Notes: generated by a model not told the origin, from the letters alone. Shown: positions 34,654 through 45,059, counted from the first letter of the stretch. The stretch: 64,000 nt of DNA from Planctomycetota bacterium (GCA_016873225.1 VGXS01000003.1:1-64000), one strand, 5' to 3'. Translations and numbers: made by a program.

Positions 34654-37600
34654 ATGCCGAAGCGCAACGATATCAAGAAAATTCTCATCATCGGTTCAGG
34701 ACCCATCATCATTGGGCAGGCCTGCGAATTCGATTACAGCGGCACGCAAGCCTGCAAGGCCCTCAGGGAGGAGGGATACGAGGTGGTGCTGGTCAATTCA
34801 AATCCAGCCACCATCATGACCGACCCCGACATGGCGGACCGGACTTACATCGAACCGATCACATGGCAATTCGTTGAAAAGATCATTGAACGGGAACGAC
34901 CCGACGCTCTCCTTCCGACCGTAGGCGGCCAAACCGCTCTTAACACGGCGATGGCCTTGGCCAAGCATGGGGTTCTCCAAAAGCATGGCGTTGAAATGAT
35001 CGGCGCCGACCCGGTGGCGATCGACAAGGCCGAGGACCGTGAGAAATTCAAGCAGGCCATGGCACGGATTGGAGTGGCTGTTCCAAGAAGCGCGGTTGTC
35101 AAATCGGTGCAGGAAGCCGACAAGGCCATTGAGTCCATTGGCTTGCCATGCGTCCTCAGGCCCAGTTTCACCATGGGCGGAACAGGTGGCGGAATCGCCT
35201 ACAACCGCGAGGAATTCACGGACATTGTTCGCCGGGGAATTGAGTTGAGCCCCGTGGGTGAAACCCTGATAGAGGAATCCATTCTCGGCTGGAAAGAATT
35301 CGAACTCGAGGTGATGCGGGATTGCGCTGACAATGTCGTGATCATTTGCAGCATTGAAAACCTCGACCCGATGGGTGTCCACACCGGTGACAGCATCACG
35401 GTGGCCCCCGCCCAAACCCTGACGGACAAGGAATATCAGAGGATGCGCGATGCGGCCATCGCCATCATCCGCGAAATCGGGGTGGCCACCGGCGGGAGCA
35501 ATGTTCAATTCGCCGTCAATCCAGCCAATGGATCGATGGTGGCGATCGAGATGAATCCACGCGTCTCCAGGTCGAGCGCGTTGGCAAGCAAGGCGACGGG
35601 ATTCCCCATCGCCAAAATTGCGGCGAAACTTGCCGTTGGCTACACACTTGATGAGTTAAGAAACGATATCACCCGGGAAACCCCGGCCTCGTTCGAGCCG
35701 ACGATTGATTATGTCGTCACGAAAATTCCACGCTGGGCCTTTGAAAAATTCCCCGACGCCAACCCCGTCCTGACGACTCAAATGAAGTCCGTGGGCGAAA
35801 CGATGGCCATTGGCCGGACATTCAAGGAATCGTTCCAGAAAGCACTGAGGGGCTTGGAAAACGGCAGGGCCGGATTGGGTTCCGATGGCAAGGACCGCTG
35901 GGGCCGCGCCGACCAACCATCGATCGAGGAAATACTTCCCGCCCTGGCCACGCCGACATCGGAAAGGATCTGGTTCGTCAGGTACGGACTTCTTGCCGGC
36001 CTCACCGATGAGGAAATCCATCACCGTACCAAGATCGATCCCTGGTTCATCACACAAATGCGTGGGCTGATCGCCACGGAGACGGAACTCAGGTCCGCGG
36101 GAAGCTTGGATAATGCGGGGACGGCCCTTCTCTGGAAGGCAAAGCAGGAAGGATTTTCCGACAGGCAGTTGGCCCATATTTGGGCAGTTGACGAAATGAC
36201 CGTGAGGTCCAAGAGAAAATCGCTTGGCATCGTTCCCACTTACAAGACCGTCGACACCTGCGCCGCCGAATTTCAAGCGCACACTCCCTATCATTTTTCC
36301 ACCTATGAGACCCCGATCACGCGGGTTTCCGCCGATGGTTTAACCACCACGACCTTCGATGATGAAACCCTTCCTACCGCCAGAAAAACCCGAATCATGA
36401 TTCTTGGCGGCGGCCCCAACAGGATCGGCCAAGGCATCGAGTTCGACTATTGCTGTTGCCAGGCGTCATTCGCCCTGCGCGATGACGGCTTTGAAACCAT
36501 CATGGTCAACTCGAACCCTGAAACCGTCTCGACTGACTACGACACATCCGACCACCTGTTCTTTGAGCCACTGACAGCCGAGGATGTGCTGAACATCGTC
36601 GACCGGATGGCCCCGGCCGGACTGATCGTTCAGTTTGGCGGGCAGACCCCGCTTAACCTCGCCAGGTCCTTGGAAGCGGCAGGCGCCCCGATCATCGGCA
36701 CCAGCGTGGATAGCATCGACATCGCCGAGGACCGCGAAAGGTTTCAGGACCTTGTCGAGAAATTGCACCTCCGCCAGCCACCCAACGGCACGGCGCTTGA
36801 CTTGCCGCAAGCCCTTAAGGCCGCCAGGCGCATCGGATTTCCAATCCTCGCAAGGCCAAGCTATGTCCTTGGTGGGCGCGGCATGGAGATCCTCTACGAC
36901 GAGGAATCCCTGACACGGTACATGGAACACACCCATGATCCGTCATCGGGCAAGCCGGTGCTGATCGACAAATTCCTGGAAGCCGCGATTGAGGTCGATG
37001 TCGACTGCCTCAGTGACGGCGACGCGACGATCATTGGCGGGGTGATGCAGCACATCGAGGAAGCCGGAATCCACTCCGGTGACTCGGCCAGCGTCCTGCC
37101 GCCGCACAGTCTCCCGGCCGTGGTTGTCGAGGAAATCAAGCGGCAGACAAGGGAATTGGCGCGCAAACTCAAGGTGCGCGGATTGATGAATGTCCAATTC
37201 GCCGTCGCGGGGTTGCGAAATGTGCCGGACCCCCAGGCCACGGGTTCAAGTTCGGGACCGGTTGAGATTTTCGTGCTCGAGGTGAATCCAAGGGCCAGCA
37301 GGACTGTGCCCTTCGTTTCCAAGGCCACCGGCGTTTCGTTGGCTCGCTTGGCATCCTTGGTGATGGCCGGGAAATCGATTCGTGAATTGCCTGAGGCCAA
37401 GGAAGTCACACCCGGTTATTTCTCCATCAAGGAAAGCGTGTTTCCATTCAACAAGTTTCCCGGCGTCGACATCATTCTTGGCCCCGAGATGCGCTCCACC
37501 GGGGAAGTCATGGGTATTGACGACAACTTCGGGATGGCCTTTGCCAAGAGCCAAACAGCGGCATTCAACACCCTCCCCCTTCAAGGTCAGGTTTTTCTTT

Positions 37601-37992
37601 CCGTCGCCGACCGTGACAAGCCGGCGGCGATCGAGATAGCGCGGGCGATGGTCGAGATCGGATTCAGCCTCCTTTGCACCAGGGGCACCGCTAAGCTCCT
37701 TCGCGAGCATGGCATCGTCGCCGCGGAGGTTGCCAAGCTTCAGGAAGGCCGGCCCAACCTGATCGACCACATGAAAAACAGGCAGGTGGCCCTGGTCATC
37801 AACACCCCCAGCGGCAGGGGCGCCAGAACGGATGAAGGAAGAATACGCGCCTCGGCCGTTTCCCACGGTGTGACATGCATCACCACGATTGCGGCGGCCT
37901 ATGCGGCGGTGGAGGCTTGCAGGGCTCTCAAGACAAGGGAATTTTCGGTGCAGAGCATTCAGGAAAGATTCGCCGCGCTGGCAGGGAAATAA
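34654..37992 (+). CDS. carB: Carbamoyl-phosphate synthase, large subunit
   Basis: A 1112-residue enzyme that makes carbamoyl phosphate from bicarbonate, ATP and ammonia supplied by CarA, feeding arginine and pyrimidine synthesis. Two homologous ATP-grasp halves are visible: the first begins [20 protein letters not shown] with [18 protein letters not shown], the second [18 protein letters not shown] with [15 protein letters not shown]. The C-terminal MGS-like regulatory domain spans about the last 140 residues. It is about 40 residues longer than the E. coli enzyme, mainly from an insertion at about 405-430. ATG 34654 matches the family start; the frame is open further upstream. carA is absent. 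Confidence 0.97.
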   Translation: MPKRNDIKKILIIGSGPIIIGQACEFDYSGTQACKALREEGYEVVLVNSNPATIMTDPDMADRTYIEPITWQFVEKIIERERPDALLPTVGGQTALNTAMALAKHGVLQKHGVEMIGADPVAIDKAEDREKFKQAMARIGVAVPRSAVVKSVQEADKAIESIGLPCVLRPSFTMGGTGGGIAYNREEFTDIVRRGIELSPVGETLIEESILGWKEFELEVMRDCADNVVIICSIENLDPMGVHTGDSITVAPAQTLTDKEYQRMRDAAIAIIREIGVATGGSNVQFAVNPANGSMVAIEMNPRVSRSSALASKATGFPIAKIAAKLAVGYTLDELRNDITRETPASFEPTIDYVVTKIPRWAFEKFPDANPVLTTQMKSVGETMAIGRTFKESFQKALRGLENGRAGLGSDGKDRWGRADQPSIEEILPALATPTSERIWFVRYGLLAGLTDEEIHHRTKIDPWFITQMRGLIATETELRSAGSLDNAGTALLWKAKQEGFSDRQLAHIWAVDEMTVRSKRKSLGIVPTYKTVDTCAAEFQAHTPYHFSTYETPITRVSADGLTTTTFDDETLPTARKTRIMILGGGPNRIGQGIEFDYCCCQASFALRDDGFETIMVNSNPETVSTDYDTSDHLFFEPLTAEDVLNIVDRMAPAGLIVQFGGQTPLNLARSLEAAGAPIIGTSVDSIDIAEDRERFQDLVEKLHLRQPPNGTALDLPQALKAARRIGFPILARPSYVLGGRGMEILYDEESLTRYMEHTHDPSSGKPVLIDKFLEAAIEVDVDCLSDGDATIIGGVMQHIEEAGIHSGDSASVLPPHSLPAVVVEEIKRQTRELARKLKVRGLMNVQFAVAGLRNVPDPQATGSSSGPVEIFVLEVNPRASRTVPFVSKATGVSLARLASLVMAGKSIRELPEAKEVTPGYFSIKESVFPFNKFPGVDIILGPEMRSTGEVMGIDDNFGMAFAKSQTAAFNTLPLQGQVFLSVADRDKPAAIEIARAMVEIGFSLLCTRGTAKLLREHGIVAAEVAKLQEGRPNLIDHMKNRQVALVINTPSGRGARTDEGRIRASAVSHGVTCITTIAAAYAAVEACRALKTREFSVQSIQERFAALAGK

Positions 37993-38119
37993 AAAATCGC
38001 GGTTGGAATCCAACGGTTATTCAGGCGCAAACATTCAGTGAAGACGATGAATCTCCTTTTCCTGATTGCATTTCAAGCCTCGATAGCCTAGGTTACCCGA
38101 TATGTGATGAGGCATTCTC

Positions 38120-38539
38120 ATGCCCGCAGTATTGGTGTCCACAGGTAGCGGACCCAGCATTCCGCTCGACAAGCCCGTTCTTCTGCTTGGCCGGCAGGAA
38201 GAGTGTGACATCGTTCTCGAATCAAGAAAAATATCCCGCAAGCATTGCTGCCTCGCCGTGATCAATGGCACCGTGATCATCCGAGACCTGGCCAGCACCA
38301 ACGGGATCACCGTGAACGGAAAACGGGTCACGCACGCAACACTCACTCCAGGCGACATTGTTTCCATTGGCGGCCACGCCTTTCGACTGAAGTGGGATTC
38401 GCTCTCCGGATCATCGGATAAGCCGGTTTCACCCGTCTTGCCGCAGTCGGTCGATTCTGGTTTTGACAAACCAGTTCCTATCCCGGAACCTTCCCCCAGC
38501 CATAAGTCATCTGGAGGCAACCTTCTCGCGATCGCTTAA
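38120..38539 (+). CDS. FHA-domain protein
   Basis: A 139-residue protein with one forkhead-associated domain (about 10-95). It has the phosphothreonine-binding signature GR at 25-26, SRKH at 40-43 and STNG at 59-62, followed by NGKRV. FHA domains bind proteins phosphorylated by Hanks-type kinases, such as the one at 304-5187. The C-terminal 40 residues are Pro/Ser-rich and disordered. GAGG lies 7 nt before ATG. The stop codon overlaps the stop of the convergent ABC permease in a shared TTAA. Confidence 0.9.
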   Translation: MPAVLVSTGSGPSIPLDKPVLLLGRQEECDIVLESRKISRKHCCLAVINGTVIIRDLASTNGITVNGKRVTHATLTPGDIVSIGGHAFRLKWDSLSGSSDKPVSPVLPQSVDSGFDKPVPIPEPSPSHKSSGGNLLAIA

Positions 38540-39357
38540 CTGCTGGCGCTGCGATAAGACGCGATCGATCCGATGAAAATACGCCTGCTTCCTGACAGTG
38601 AAATGATGGCGGAAACCAACATCCAGCAGATCCACCACGGATCCAAAATGGCTTTTCCCACGATTTCCGCGGGAACACTGACGACCAGGAGGGCGGGAAG
38701 GACAAATGTGAAGACCATGCGCACCGGCCATGCCCAGGCCACATCATAGATATCCCTTGGATATCGCATCAGGGTGGAGAACAGCCACCACAATTCCATG
38801 AGGCTTTGGTTGCGCACCATCCAGATGGCGGTCGACGAAAGAATCAAAAGGAACGAATACGCCATCGAAACCCCGGCCACAAACAATGCGGCGAACAAGG
38901 CCAGGGTCCAACCGGAAACCGGATGGCCCATCTGGAACACCGCGACACCCATCATTCCCGAACCGATGAACAGTTTCGGCACGGTCGACCAGTCAATCAG
39001 GCGGATGGAAAGCAGGAATTGCTCGTCGATTGGCTTCAGCAGGTGCAAGTCGAGGTTGCCAGTCCTGACCAAGTCGGAAAATTCAACGAAGTTCTCCAGG
39101 AACAATGTCTCAACGACTCCTTCAAGCGTGTAATAACAACCGAGAAAAAAAAGGAACGAGGCGCTGTCCCAACCGGCGATGCTGTCCACGCCCCTGAAGA
39201 GCGTCCTGTAAAAAACCAGGAGAATTCCAAGCCAAACCAGTTCCAGCAGCACCTTCATGACGAAGTTGCCCCTGAACGCCATTTCGCGGGTCAGGCTGAA
39301 CCGTGCGAACACCGCGACAAGCCGAAGGTAGCTCGCGAACGATCTTTTCAAGGCCAT
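38536..39357 (-). CDS. ABC-2 type permease, third gene of exporter operon
   Basis: A 273-residue membrane protein with six hydrophobic segments in the ABC-2/DUF990 pattern. A short cytoplasmic N-terminus (RLVAVFARFSLTREMAFRGNF) precedes the first span, and a conserved loop reads VRTGNLDLHLLKPID, a hallmark of this family (the partner has VRDGNLKRYLVQPLD). It begins 3 bp after the stop of the other permease gene and forms a heterodimeric channel with it. The transported substrate is unknown. Confidence 0.85.
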   Translation of the reverse strand: MALKRSFASYLRLVAVFARFSLTREMAFRGNFVMKVLLELVWLGILLVFYRTLFRGVDSIAGWDSASFLFFLGCYYTLEGVVETLFLENFVEFSDLVRTGNLDLHLLKPIDEQFLLSIRLIDWSTVPKLFIGSGMMGVAVFQMGHPVSGWTLALFAALFVAGVSMAYSFLLILSSTAIWMVRNQSLMELWWLFSTLMRYPRDIYDVAWAWPVRMVFTFVLPALLVVSVPAEIVGKAILDPWWICWMLVSAIISLSGSRRIFIGSIASYRSASS

Positions 39358-39360
39358 GGC

Positions 39361-40224
39361 CTACCCTCCGTATCCGCCATAGCGCCGCAAACCAAGGGCA
39401 TAAGCCCCCCGGGCCATGGCTAAAAAGCCGAGGCACCAGGCCGCCTCGATCCCAAGGCCCCAGACGACATCGTTCCAGTCTCCAGCCTTGCCCATGATCA
39501 GAGCGGCTGGAAAATACGCCATGAACTGCATTGGCAGAACCTTGAGGATTCCCGCCACCCAAGGATCCAAAAGGTCGAGCGGCAAGAAATGGCCCGAGAC
39601 GAAAAAATTGACGGTATTGACCAAATAGAGGAAAGAACTGATTTCAAGAAACCAGAATCCCAGCATTCCCAAGGACGCCTCGAATGCGAAACCAAGAATG
39701 AATGACATTAAGAGGGCCGTCGCGTAAAGGCAAAACCAACATGGATCGGGCGGGGCGTCGAAAAAGTCCCGACAAAGGAAAAATATAACTGAATAAAGCG
39801 GTATGGAGGTGATGATGTAGGCAACCTTGTGGGCCATCCTGTAAGCGAGCAGGTACGAAATCAGGTCCAAGGGTTGCACCAGATACCTTTTGAGATTGCC
39901 ATCCCTCACATCACGGGCAATCCCGCTGGCCAGGCCGGGCATGCTTGAGAACATGCGGCTGACATGGACGAGAAGTAGGTAGGCCACCACCTGCCTGTAG
40001 GTGTAACCCGAGATCTCATCCTTGTTGGCATAGACCGCCTTCCACAGGAGCAATGTTGTCACCAGGGGAAGCAAGCGGAGAAAGGTTCCCAACAGGAAGT
40101 CAGCCCTGTAGGCCAGGCGCTCAACCAGCGAAACCTTGAAGATGTTGAAATACTTCGTGAGCGACTTGACCAAACGGACCGAAAGGCTCGAATCCATCGC
40201 CAAGGACCCGATGTTGGAGCTCAT
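39361..40224 (-). CDS. ABC-2 type permease, second gene of exporter operon
   Basis: A 287-residue membrane protein with about six spans and the loop VRDGNLKRYLVQPLD. It starts with an ATGA overlap on the stop codon of the ATPase gene and ends just before the second permease, so all three are one operon. The C-terminus is glycine- and tyrosine-rich (YGGYGG). Confidence 0.85.
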   Translation of the reverse strand: MSSNIGSLAMDSSLSVRLVKSLTKYFNIFKVSLVERLAYRADFLLGTFLRLLPLVTTLLLWKAVYANKDEISGYTYRQVVAYLLLVHVSRMFSSMPGLASGIARDVRDGNLKRYLVQPLDLISYLLAYRMAHKVAYIITSIPLYSVIFFLCRDFFDAPPDPCWFCLYATALLMSFILGFAFEASLGMLGFWFLEISSFLYLVNTVNFFVSGHFLPLDLLDPWVAGILKVLPMQFMAYFPAALIMGKAGDWNDVVWGLGIEAAWCLGFLAMARGAYALGLRRYGGYGG

Positions 40225-41219
40225 GCACCCGCCCCCGACGCCGATTCCTGGAAATACCTGGCCACGACCTCCTCAAGCGGCGGATCGCTGACCGTGAGGT
40301 CGGTGACGGGAAACTGCTCGAGGATTCCCGAGATCGTTTCCGAAACCATGTCCCTGCTGACGCTGAGGTCGACAACCGATCCCATCACCGTTGCGGAATC
40401 GGGCAACCTCAGTCCGGGAGGTATGGCCTCTCCGGCAAACTGGAGGCGGACCTGCTTGTAGGCGCCAAAGCGCTGGACAATGCCGGCAAGGGGCCCATCA
40501 TGGACCAACTTCCCGTTCGTGATGACGAGCACGCGCTGGCACAGCGCCTCGACATCGCGCATATAGTGGCTGGTCAGCAGGATCGTCGCCTTCTTCGACT
40601 GGTTGTATTCCCTGAGGCATCGCTGGATGGTTTGCTGGGCCACGACATCCAGGCCGATGGTGGGCTCGTCGAGCATCAGCACCCTGGGTTCATGAAGAAG
40701 GCATGCGATGAGTTCCATCTTCATTCTCTCACCGAGCGACAATTCGCGGACGGGTTGGCGCAGGAGCTTGGCGACGCCGAACAGCTCGACTAATTCGCCC
40801 ATGACCCGTCGGAATCGATCCTTGGGCAATGAATAGATCTCGCGATGCAATTCGAAGCTGTCGGAAGCTGGAAGGTCCCACCAAAGCTGGTTTTTTTGCC
40901 CCATGACAAGCGCGAACTGCCGGCGAAAGGGATCGGCCCTTTCCCAAGGGACATACCCCAGAACCTCGGCTGTTCCAGAACTCGGATAAATCAACCCGGA
41001 AAGCATCTTCAGCGTGGTGGTTTTCCCGGCGCCGTTGGGCCCGAGAAAACCAACGATTTCCCCAGGTTGGATCGAAAAGCTGACATTGTCGACGGCAACG
41101 ATGACCCGGTTCCTGCCACCCCACAAGGCGCGGAGCGACCCCATCAGGCCGGGGGACTTCTCCGCCACGCGGTAGTGCCGCGAAAGCTCCTTGGCCGAGA
41201 TGATCGGAGGGTCAATCAT
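40221..41219 (-). CDS. ABC transporter ATP-binding protein
   Basis: A 332-residue ATPase powering the two permeases downstream. Walker A is GPNGAGKTT, the Q loop is at MGQKNQLWWDLP, the signature is LSLGERMKME and Walker B is VLMLDEPTIG, followed by the H-loop in LTSHYMRD. The C-terminal 90 residues form a regulatory extension typical of ABC-2 exporters of the DUF990 type. The epimerase-like gene ends 37 bp upstream on the same strand. Confidence 0.93.
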   Translation of the reverse strand: MIDPPIISAKELSRHYRVAEKSPGLMGSLRALWGGRNRVIVAVDNVSFSIQPGEIVGFLGPNGAGKTTTLKMLSGLIYPSSGTAEVLGYVPWERADPFRRQFALVMGQKNQLWWDLPASDSFELHREIYSLPKDRFRRVMGELVELFGVAKLLRQPVRELSLGERMKMELIACLLHEPRVLMLDEPTIGLDVVAQQTIQRCLREYNQSKKATILLTSHYMRDVEALCQRVLVITNGKLVHDGPLAGIVQRFGAYKQVRLQFAGEAIPPGLRLPDSATVMGSVVDLSVSRDMVSETISGILEQFPVTDLTVSDPPLEEVVARYFQESASGAGA

Positions 41220-41256
41220 CGATAGCCCGCCATGTCGTCAGAATTCGAGGGTGATT

Positions 41257-42084
41257 TCACGCCAGCGACTTCAACAGCAGCGCGCCATCGCGGATGTCCG
41301 AGAAGCGGGATGCCTGGTCCCCGACTTCCCGCTCGATGCACAGCGGACCTGAATATCCCGCGGCCTTCAGTGCCGAGATGAAGCGCGGTATGCCGACCGC
41401 GCCCTTGCCCAGCGGAACCTCGGTTCCCCATTCTTTAGGGTTTTTCGGGGCAAACGCGTCCTTGACATGGACGCTGCGGATGTCCGGTCCGAGTATTCCA
41501 ACCGCTCGAATCGGATCGCCCATGTCGTACAACAACATATTGGCGGGATCGAAATTGATTTTGACATTCGGGCACTTGAGCTCGTCGAGCGTCAGGCGAA
41601 GCAGGTCCGCCGACTCCTGGCCTGTTTCAAAAGCCAAGGTCACCCCCTTGGCCGTGGCCATCGATGCGGCCTTGCCGAGTGTGTTTAGGAAGGGGCCCCG
41701 GGCGGAATCGCCGGGTTCAGGAATGAATCCCGCATGCAGCATCAGGTCGCGCAGGCCCAAGGCCAAGGTGCGCTCCAAGGCCCATGCAAGCCGTTCCAAT
41801 CGCTCCGGACGGGTCGAAGGGTCGCCAAAACCACCAGTGGCCTTGATCGTGGCCGGAGTGGTGTAATCCTCACCGGGAAAACCCAGCATGGCCCCGGTTA
41901 ATTCCAGGCCGCTAGCCAACGCCGCCTCAGGCATCCGATCGCCCTCATTCCATGAGGCATGATGGGGGTCACCACAGGCGATCTGGACCGAACGGATTTC
42001 GAGCCTGCTCACGAATGAAACCAATTCAGGGATGCTTGTGACTTGGAGGGACCAACTACAGACCCCTATTTTCATGCTGCCCAT
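41257..42084 (-). CDS. Sugar phosphate isomerase/epimerase-like TIM-barrel protein
   Basis: A 275-residue protein of the xylose-isomerase-like / AP-endonuclease 2 TIM-barrel superfamily. It starts with MKIGVCSWSLQ. Candidate metal ligands are the Glu in LAFETGQE, the Asp in NFDPANMLL, the His in SVHVKDAF and the Glu in CIEREVG. Members isomerise or epimerise sugars and inositols, but the actual substrate cannot be inferred. The ATG at 42084 has GGAGG 5 nt upstream; the extended frame to 42120 would overlap clpS and is rejected. clpS lies 16 bp upstream on the same strand. Confidence 0.85.
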   Translation of the reverse strand: MGSMKIGVCSWSLQVTSIPELVSFVSRLEIRSVQIACGDPHHASWNEGDRMPEAALASGLELTGAMLGFPGEDYTTPATIKATGGFGDPSTRPERLERLAWALERTLALGLRDLMLHAGFIPEPGDSARGPFLNTLGKAASMATAKGVTLAFETGQESADLLRLTLDELKCPNVKINFDPANMLLYDMGDPIRAVGILGPDIRSVHVKDAFAPKNPKEWGTEVPLGKGAVGIPRFISALKAAGYSGPLCIEREVGDQASRFSDIRDGALLLKSLA

Positions 42085-42100
42085 TTTTTCCTCCGTCAGC

Positions 42101-42430
42101 CTAGGCCTTTTCAATGACACAGTTGAGTGGACCCTTTTTCCCTTCGCTCACGGACCTGATCTGCTCATGCCTTAATTCAACAATTTCAAGCGGGCCAATC
42201 ATCAGCAAGGCTTGGCCTTCGTGGTGGGCGGCAAGCATGACCTCAGTGGCCTTGCTTGCCGGCCACCTCATCACCTTGACAAGTGTTTCGATAACGAAAT
42301 CCATGCCATGGTAGTCGTCGTTCAGCAGTAATAGTTTGTAGGGCGGTAGCAAACGGGTTGCACCTTCCACCTCTGTTTCGGGCAAGGCGCTGGCATGAAA
42401 TCGAGGTTGATTGGCGAGGGTTTGAACCAT
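42101..42430 (-). CDS. clpS: ATP-dependent Clp protease adaptor ClpS
   Basis: A 109-residue adaptor that recognises N-degron substrates and delivers them to ClpAP/ClpCP. The conserved core YKLLLLNDDYHGMDFVIETL, containing the Asp-Asp pair for N-terminal amine binding, is present, together with AHHEGQALLMIG. The first 28 residues are a variable extension. A possible promoter lies upstream. No clpA or clpP is in the window. Confidence 0.93.
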   Translation of the reverse strand: MVQTLANQPRFHASALPETEVEGATRLLPPYKLLLLNDDYHGMDFVIETLVKVMRWPASKATEVMLAAHHEGQALLMIGPLEIVELRHEQIRSVSEGKKGPLNCVIEKA

Positions 42431-42462
42431 GTTTTTTGTCTACAGATGGCGCAAAAGGTTTC

Positions 42463-42492
42463 AAGATACTTTCATATATCATTTAATATCAA
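42463..42492 (-). promoter_or_regulatory. Possible clpS promoter
   Basis: On the - strand TTGATA (42487-42492), 18 bp and TATCTT (42463-42468) lie about 33 bp upstream of the clpS start in an AT-rich patch that stands out in its surroundings. The -10 match is only four of six. Confidence 0.35.
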
Positions 42493-42534
42493 TCTTGGCC
42501 CATCAAGATTCCCAGCCCACTTTCAGGGAATTCT

Positions 42535-43032
42535 TCAGGCCAATTCTTCGATTTCTTGTTTGTGGCTCGGATACCGCAAGATCAACGCGTTGATTTCCGG
42601 TTCGGAATAGTCTGAGGAGTCAAATCCGGGAACCATGACCGTTGAGACCAGGGTCCAACCAGTCGATCCCATGGGCCTGCTCCCATGAATCGCGCCCGCG
42701 GGAATGACAATTTGGGGTATTTGACCCCGGCCAATATCAGGTCCCAAGGTGACTTGCCTTCCCGAAGGGTAGGAAAGGTCACCAAGAATCAACATGCCTA
42801 GAGGCGATCCGGCATGGTGAAAGTATATTTCGGTGCTGGCAAGCCGATGCAACCGGGAATGCTCACCGGCTTTCAGAAGATAATAAATCGCCGTGCCGGC
42901 CGATCTTGATGAAAAAACCGTCGGCTCAATGAACCGATTGTGACCGCCACGCCAAGTTTCCAGGTACCAGCCTCCCTCACGAGGCAATGGCGCCAATCCC
43001 AAAGCCTCGATGACCTCTTCCGCTGTCGCCAT
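42535..43032 (-). CDS. Cupin protein, DUF985 family
   Basis: A 165-residue single-domain beta-barrel. The early block PLPREGGWYLETWRGG and the cupin segment LHRLASTEIYFHHAGSPL are the hallmarks of DUF985. The function of the family is not known to me beyond the cupin fold. The ATG at 43032 is chosen over TTG 43038. It lies 12 bp downstream of the phosphoesterase stop codon on the same strand. Confidence 0.85.
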   Translation of the reverse strand: MATAEEVIEALGLAPLPREGGWYLETWRGGHNRFIEPTVFSSRSAGTAIYYLLKAGEHSRLHRLASTEIYFHHAGSPLGMLILGDLSYPSGRQVTLGPDIGRGQIPQIVIPAGAIHGSRPMGSTGWTLVSTVMVPGFDSSDYSEPEINALILRYPSHKQEIEELA

Positions 43033-43044
43033 GCTCAATCACCA

Positions 43045-44184
43045 CTATTGTTGATTCGCCTTGAGGATAATCAGGGCCACTTCGGGGGGACATCCCCAGC
43101 GCAAGGGCTGTGATGACCCCAAGCCGCAAGTGACATGCAACAGGGATTTCCCCACCCGGAACCACCCATGGTCGAATCGCCTGCCGTGGCGGCTTGGCAT
43201 GATGACCGGTCCGATCAACGGAAGGCGGATTTGCCCACCATGCACATGGCCGGCAAAAATGAGTTTGGCCCCGGCTTGCGCCGCCCATGCCGCCTGATCG
43301 GGTGAATGACACAAGGCGATCGTGAAATCAGCCGATCCAAGGCCGGCGCCCGAGGTATGCCTGCCGCGCCAAGGTCTTTCATTTCCGATGAACCGGGTGT
43401 CAACTCCCTTGATGCGGATGATTTTCTCGCGGCCGCCGACCATGTGGTACCGATGCCTTCTCAAGGCTTTTTCAAGCATATCCGGCTTGTACCACATGTC
43501 ATGATTGCCAAGGATTCCAACACGAACCGTTTTTTCCGGGAATCGACCCAATGTCCCACCCACCCACTGGTGGTATGCCAATCCGTCCACGGTGTCGCCC
43601 GTCAGCAAGACCAGGTCGGGATGCAGGCGCGAACATTCAAAAATGACCGCCCGGAACCACTCCCTGGTGGGGGTCTCCCGAAAGTGTAGGTCCGAGATGT
43701 GGAGTACCTTCAAACCATCCCAGGAAGGCGGCAAATCCGGCAGTTGCACAACCGAGGTGGTCAAGCTTGGGTAAAGCACTTCGTTTCCAGGCCATTTGGC
43801 CACCCGTCCGCGCCAACCGCCTCCATGATCCAGGCGGCCTGGCCTCAAAACCGGACTGATCCTTGTTCTGGCATAATCAGATACTTCTTGTGGGCGTTGA
43901 TGGAACCGACGCGCAATCGTCACCGCCACAAGCAGAACCCAGCCGATGCAGGCCAAGCCGATTTGGATGGGGCCAACAGTTTCCCCCATGGGCAAAACGG
44001 CCCACAAAGATGGACACAAGTAGGCGGTCAGAGTGAAAAGCCAAAAAAGGTGGGCCAATTGGACGACATCAGTCATCCTGCGGCCGACAAGCCTTCCGTA
44101 CCACCAATTATGGCAAGCGACCGTCACCGTGGCATGACCGGGGAACAGGAGCAAGGCGACAAGGATGGATAGTGCGATGTTCAT
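43045..44184 (-). CDS. Membrane-anchored metallophosphoesterase
   Basis: A 379-residue protein of the calcineurin-like phosphoesterase superfamily, YkuE-like. The N-terminal 100 residues contain about three hydrophobic segments. The catalytic domain has the dimetal motifs DLHFRE, GDTVDG, GNHD, LCHSPD and GHVHGG in the right order. YkuE-type enzymes act on envelope lipids or nucleotides; the substrate here is unknown. The ATG at 44184 is preferred over an in-frame GTG at 44190; neither has a clear ribosome-binding site. Confidence 0.88.
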   Translation of the reverse strand: MNIALSILVALLLFPGHATVTVACHNWWYGRLVGRRMTDVVQLAHLFWLFTLTAYLCPSLWAVLPMGETVGPIQIGLACIGWVLLVAVTIARRFHQRPQEVSDYARTRISPVLRPGRLDHGGGWRGRVAKWPGNEVLYPSLTTSVVQLPDLPPSWDGLKVLHISDLHFRETPTREWFRAVIFECSRLHPDLVLLTGDTVDGLAYHQWVGGTLGRFPEKTVRVGILGNHDMWYKPDMLEKALRRHRYHMVGGREKIIRIKGVDTRFIGNERPWRGRHTSGAGLGSADFTIALCHSPDQAAWAAQAGAKLIFAGHVHGGQIRLPLIGPVIMPSRHGRRFDHGWFRVGKSLLHVTCGLGSSQPLRWGCPPEVALIILKANQQ

Positions 44185-44240
44185 TGACACCGTGACTCGC
44201 GGGCGCGAAGGTCAGGTTAGCAAAACGCAAGTTGGAATGA

Positions 44241-44951
44241 TCAATCCTGGACGATTCGAACCCCAACGACTCCCGGTATTTTGGAAAGCCTTTTGGCAAA
44301 TTCCATCACAAGTTCAGGGCCGCTGGATCCCTCAAGATAAACCACGCCCTGATTGAGGCTGTACTTCACGCCGGCAAATCGGGGTTCCTTGCTGATCAAT
44401 TCAGTGATGACCAAGCCGGGTTCAGGATAGGAACGCGTTTGAGCGGCGCTGGTTCTAAACGCCGAGGATTTTGAAGAACTCTCTCCCGTTGCCACTTCGC
44501 TGGTTCCTGAAGTCAACGCCGCCCCGCGAATAGCTTCCTCGGTAACGGGCTGACTAAGGGCATTTCGCCTGGTTTCAACCTGAATAGGCCCCTCGATTGG
44601 ATCAAGAGATACCAGGGCGGGTGGTCGAACGCCCAAGGGGCCCACATACAGCTCATTCTGGACCCTTTCGATCCCCCGGATTTGCTCCAGCATGGCAACA
44701 ACCCGGGGAATCAATGCCTTTTCTGAAACGGGCCCCATGATCGTCAGAACCCCGGAACGGCACCGAACAACAAGGTTCAATTGGCTGAAGTCCGGTGAAT
44801 CAACCAATGCCTTCCTCGCCGCCAAGGTTTGTTGAATATCCCTGGAAGTGGAAACGGGATATTCCTTGGCCAAAGCCGGAAAAGCCGCGGCGGGAGCAGG
44901 GGATGGCTGCGCCCAAATCATAATCAGGCAAGTGACGAGTGTAGTCGACAT
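44241..44951 (-). CDS. Exported BON-domain protein
   Basis: A 236-residue protein with a signal peptide (MSTTLVTCLIMIWAQPSPAPAAA). Residues about 38-105 form a BON-like module with LNLVVRCRSGVLTIMGPV and GIERVQNELYVG, and residues about 180-236 form a second with VKYSLNQGVVYLEGSSG and PGVVGVRIV. BON domains are periplasmic alpha-beta modules thought to bind membranes or peptidoglycan. The middle is Ser/Thr-rich and disordered. Confidence 0.8.
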   Translation of the reverse strand: MSTTLVTCLIMIWAQPSPAPAAAFPALAKEYPVSTSRDIQQTLAARKALVDSPDFSQLNLVVRCRSGVLTIMGPVSEKALIPRVVAMLEQIRGIERVQNELYVGPLGVRPPALVSLDPIEGPIQVETRRNALSQPVTEEAIRGAALTSGTSEVATGESSSKSSAFRTSAAQTRSYPEPGLVITELISKEPRFAGVKYSLNQGVVYLEGSSGPELVMEFAKRLSKIPGVVGVRIVQD

Positions 44952-45039
44952 GACTCACTCATCATCCCCTTGAAGACCCATGGCCCGCACGACGAGAGTT
45001 TAGAAATTCAAAGACAAATTGAAAAAGAAGGTTCCGGCC

Positions 45040-45059
45040 GCGACGGATTTTCCGTTCGC
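45040..45059 (-). terminator. Possible hairpin after lpdA
   Basis: Immediately after the lpdA stop codon the - strand can form a GCG(A)ACGGA/TCCGTCGC stem with one bulge; a CTTCTTTTTC tract follows 10 nt later. This could end the sucA-sucB-lpdA unit, but the T tract is not adjacent. Confidence 0.3.

Noticed and set aside
38002-38014. GTTGG-AAT-CCAAC hairpin after carB as a terminator
   Set aside because: Only 5 bp of stem and no T tract.
44248-44270. GGATTCGAACCCC-like stretch resembling a tRNA T arm
   Set aside because: No acceptor or anticodon stem can be formed around it and it lies in the BON-protein coding sequence.
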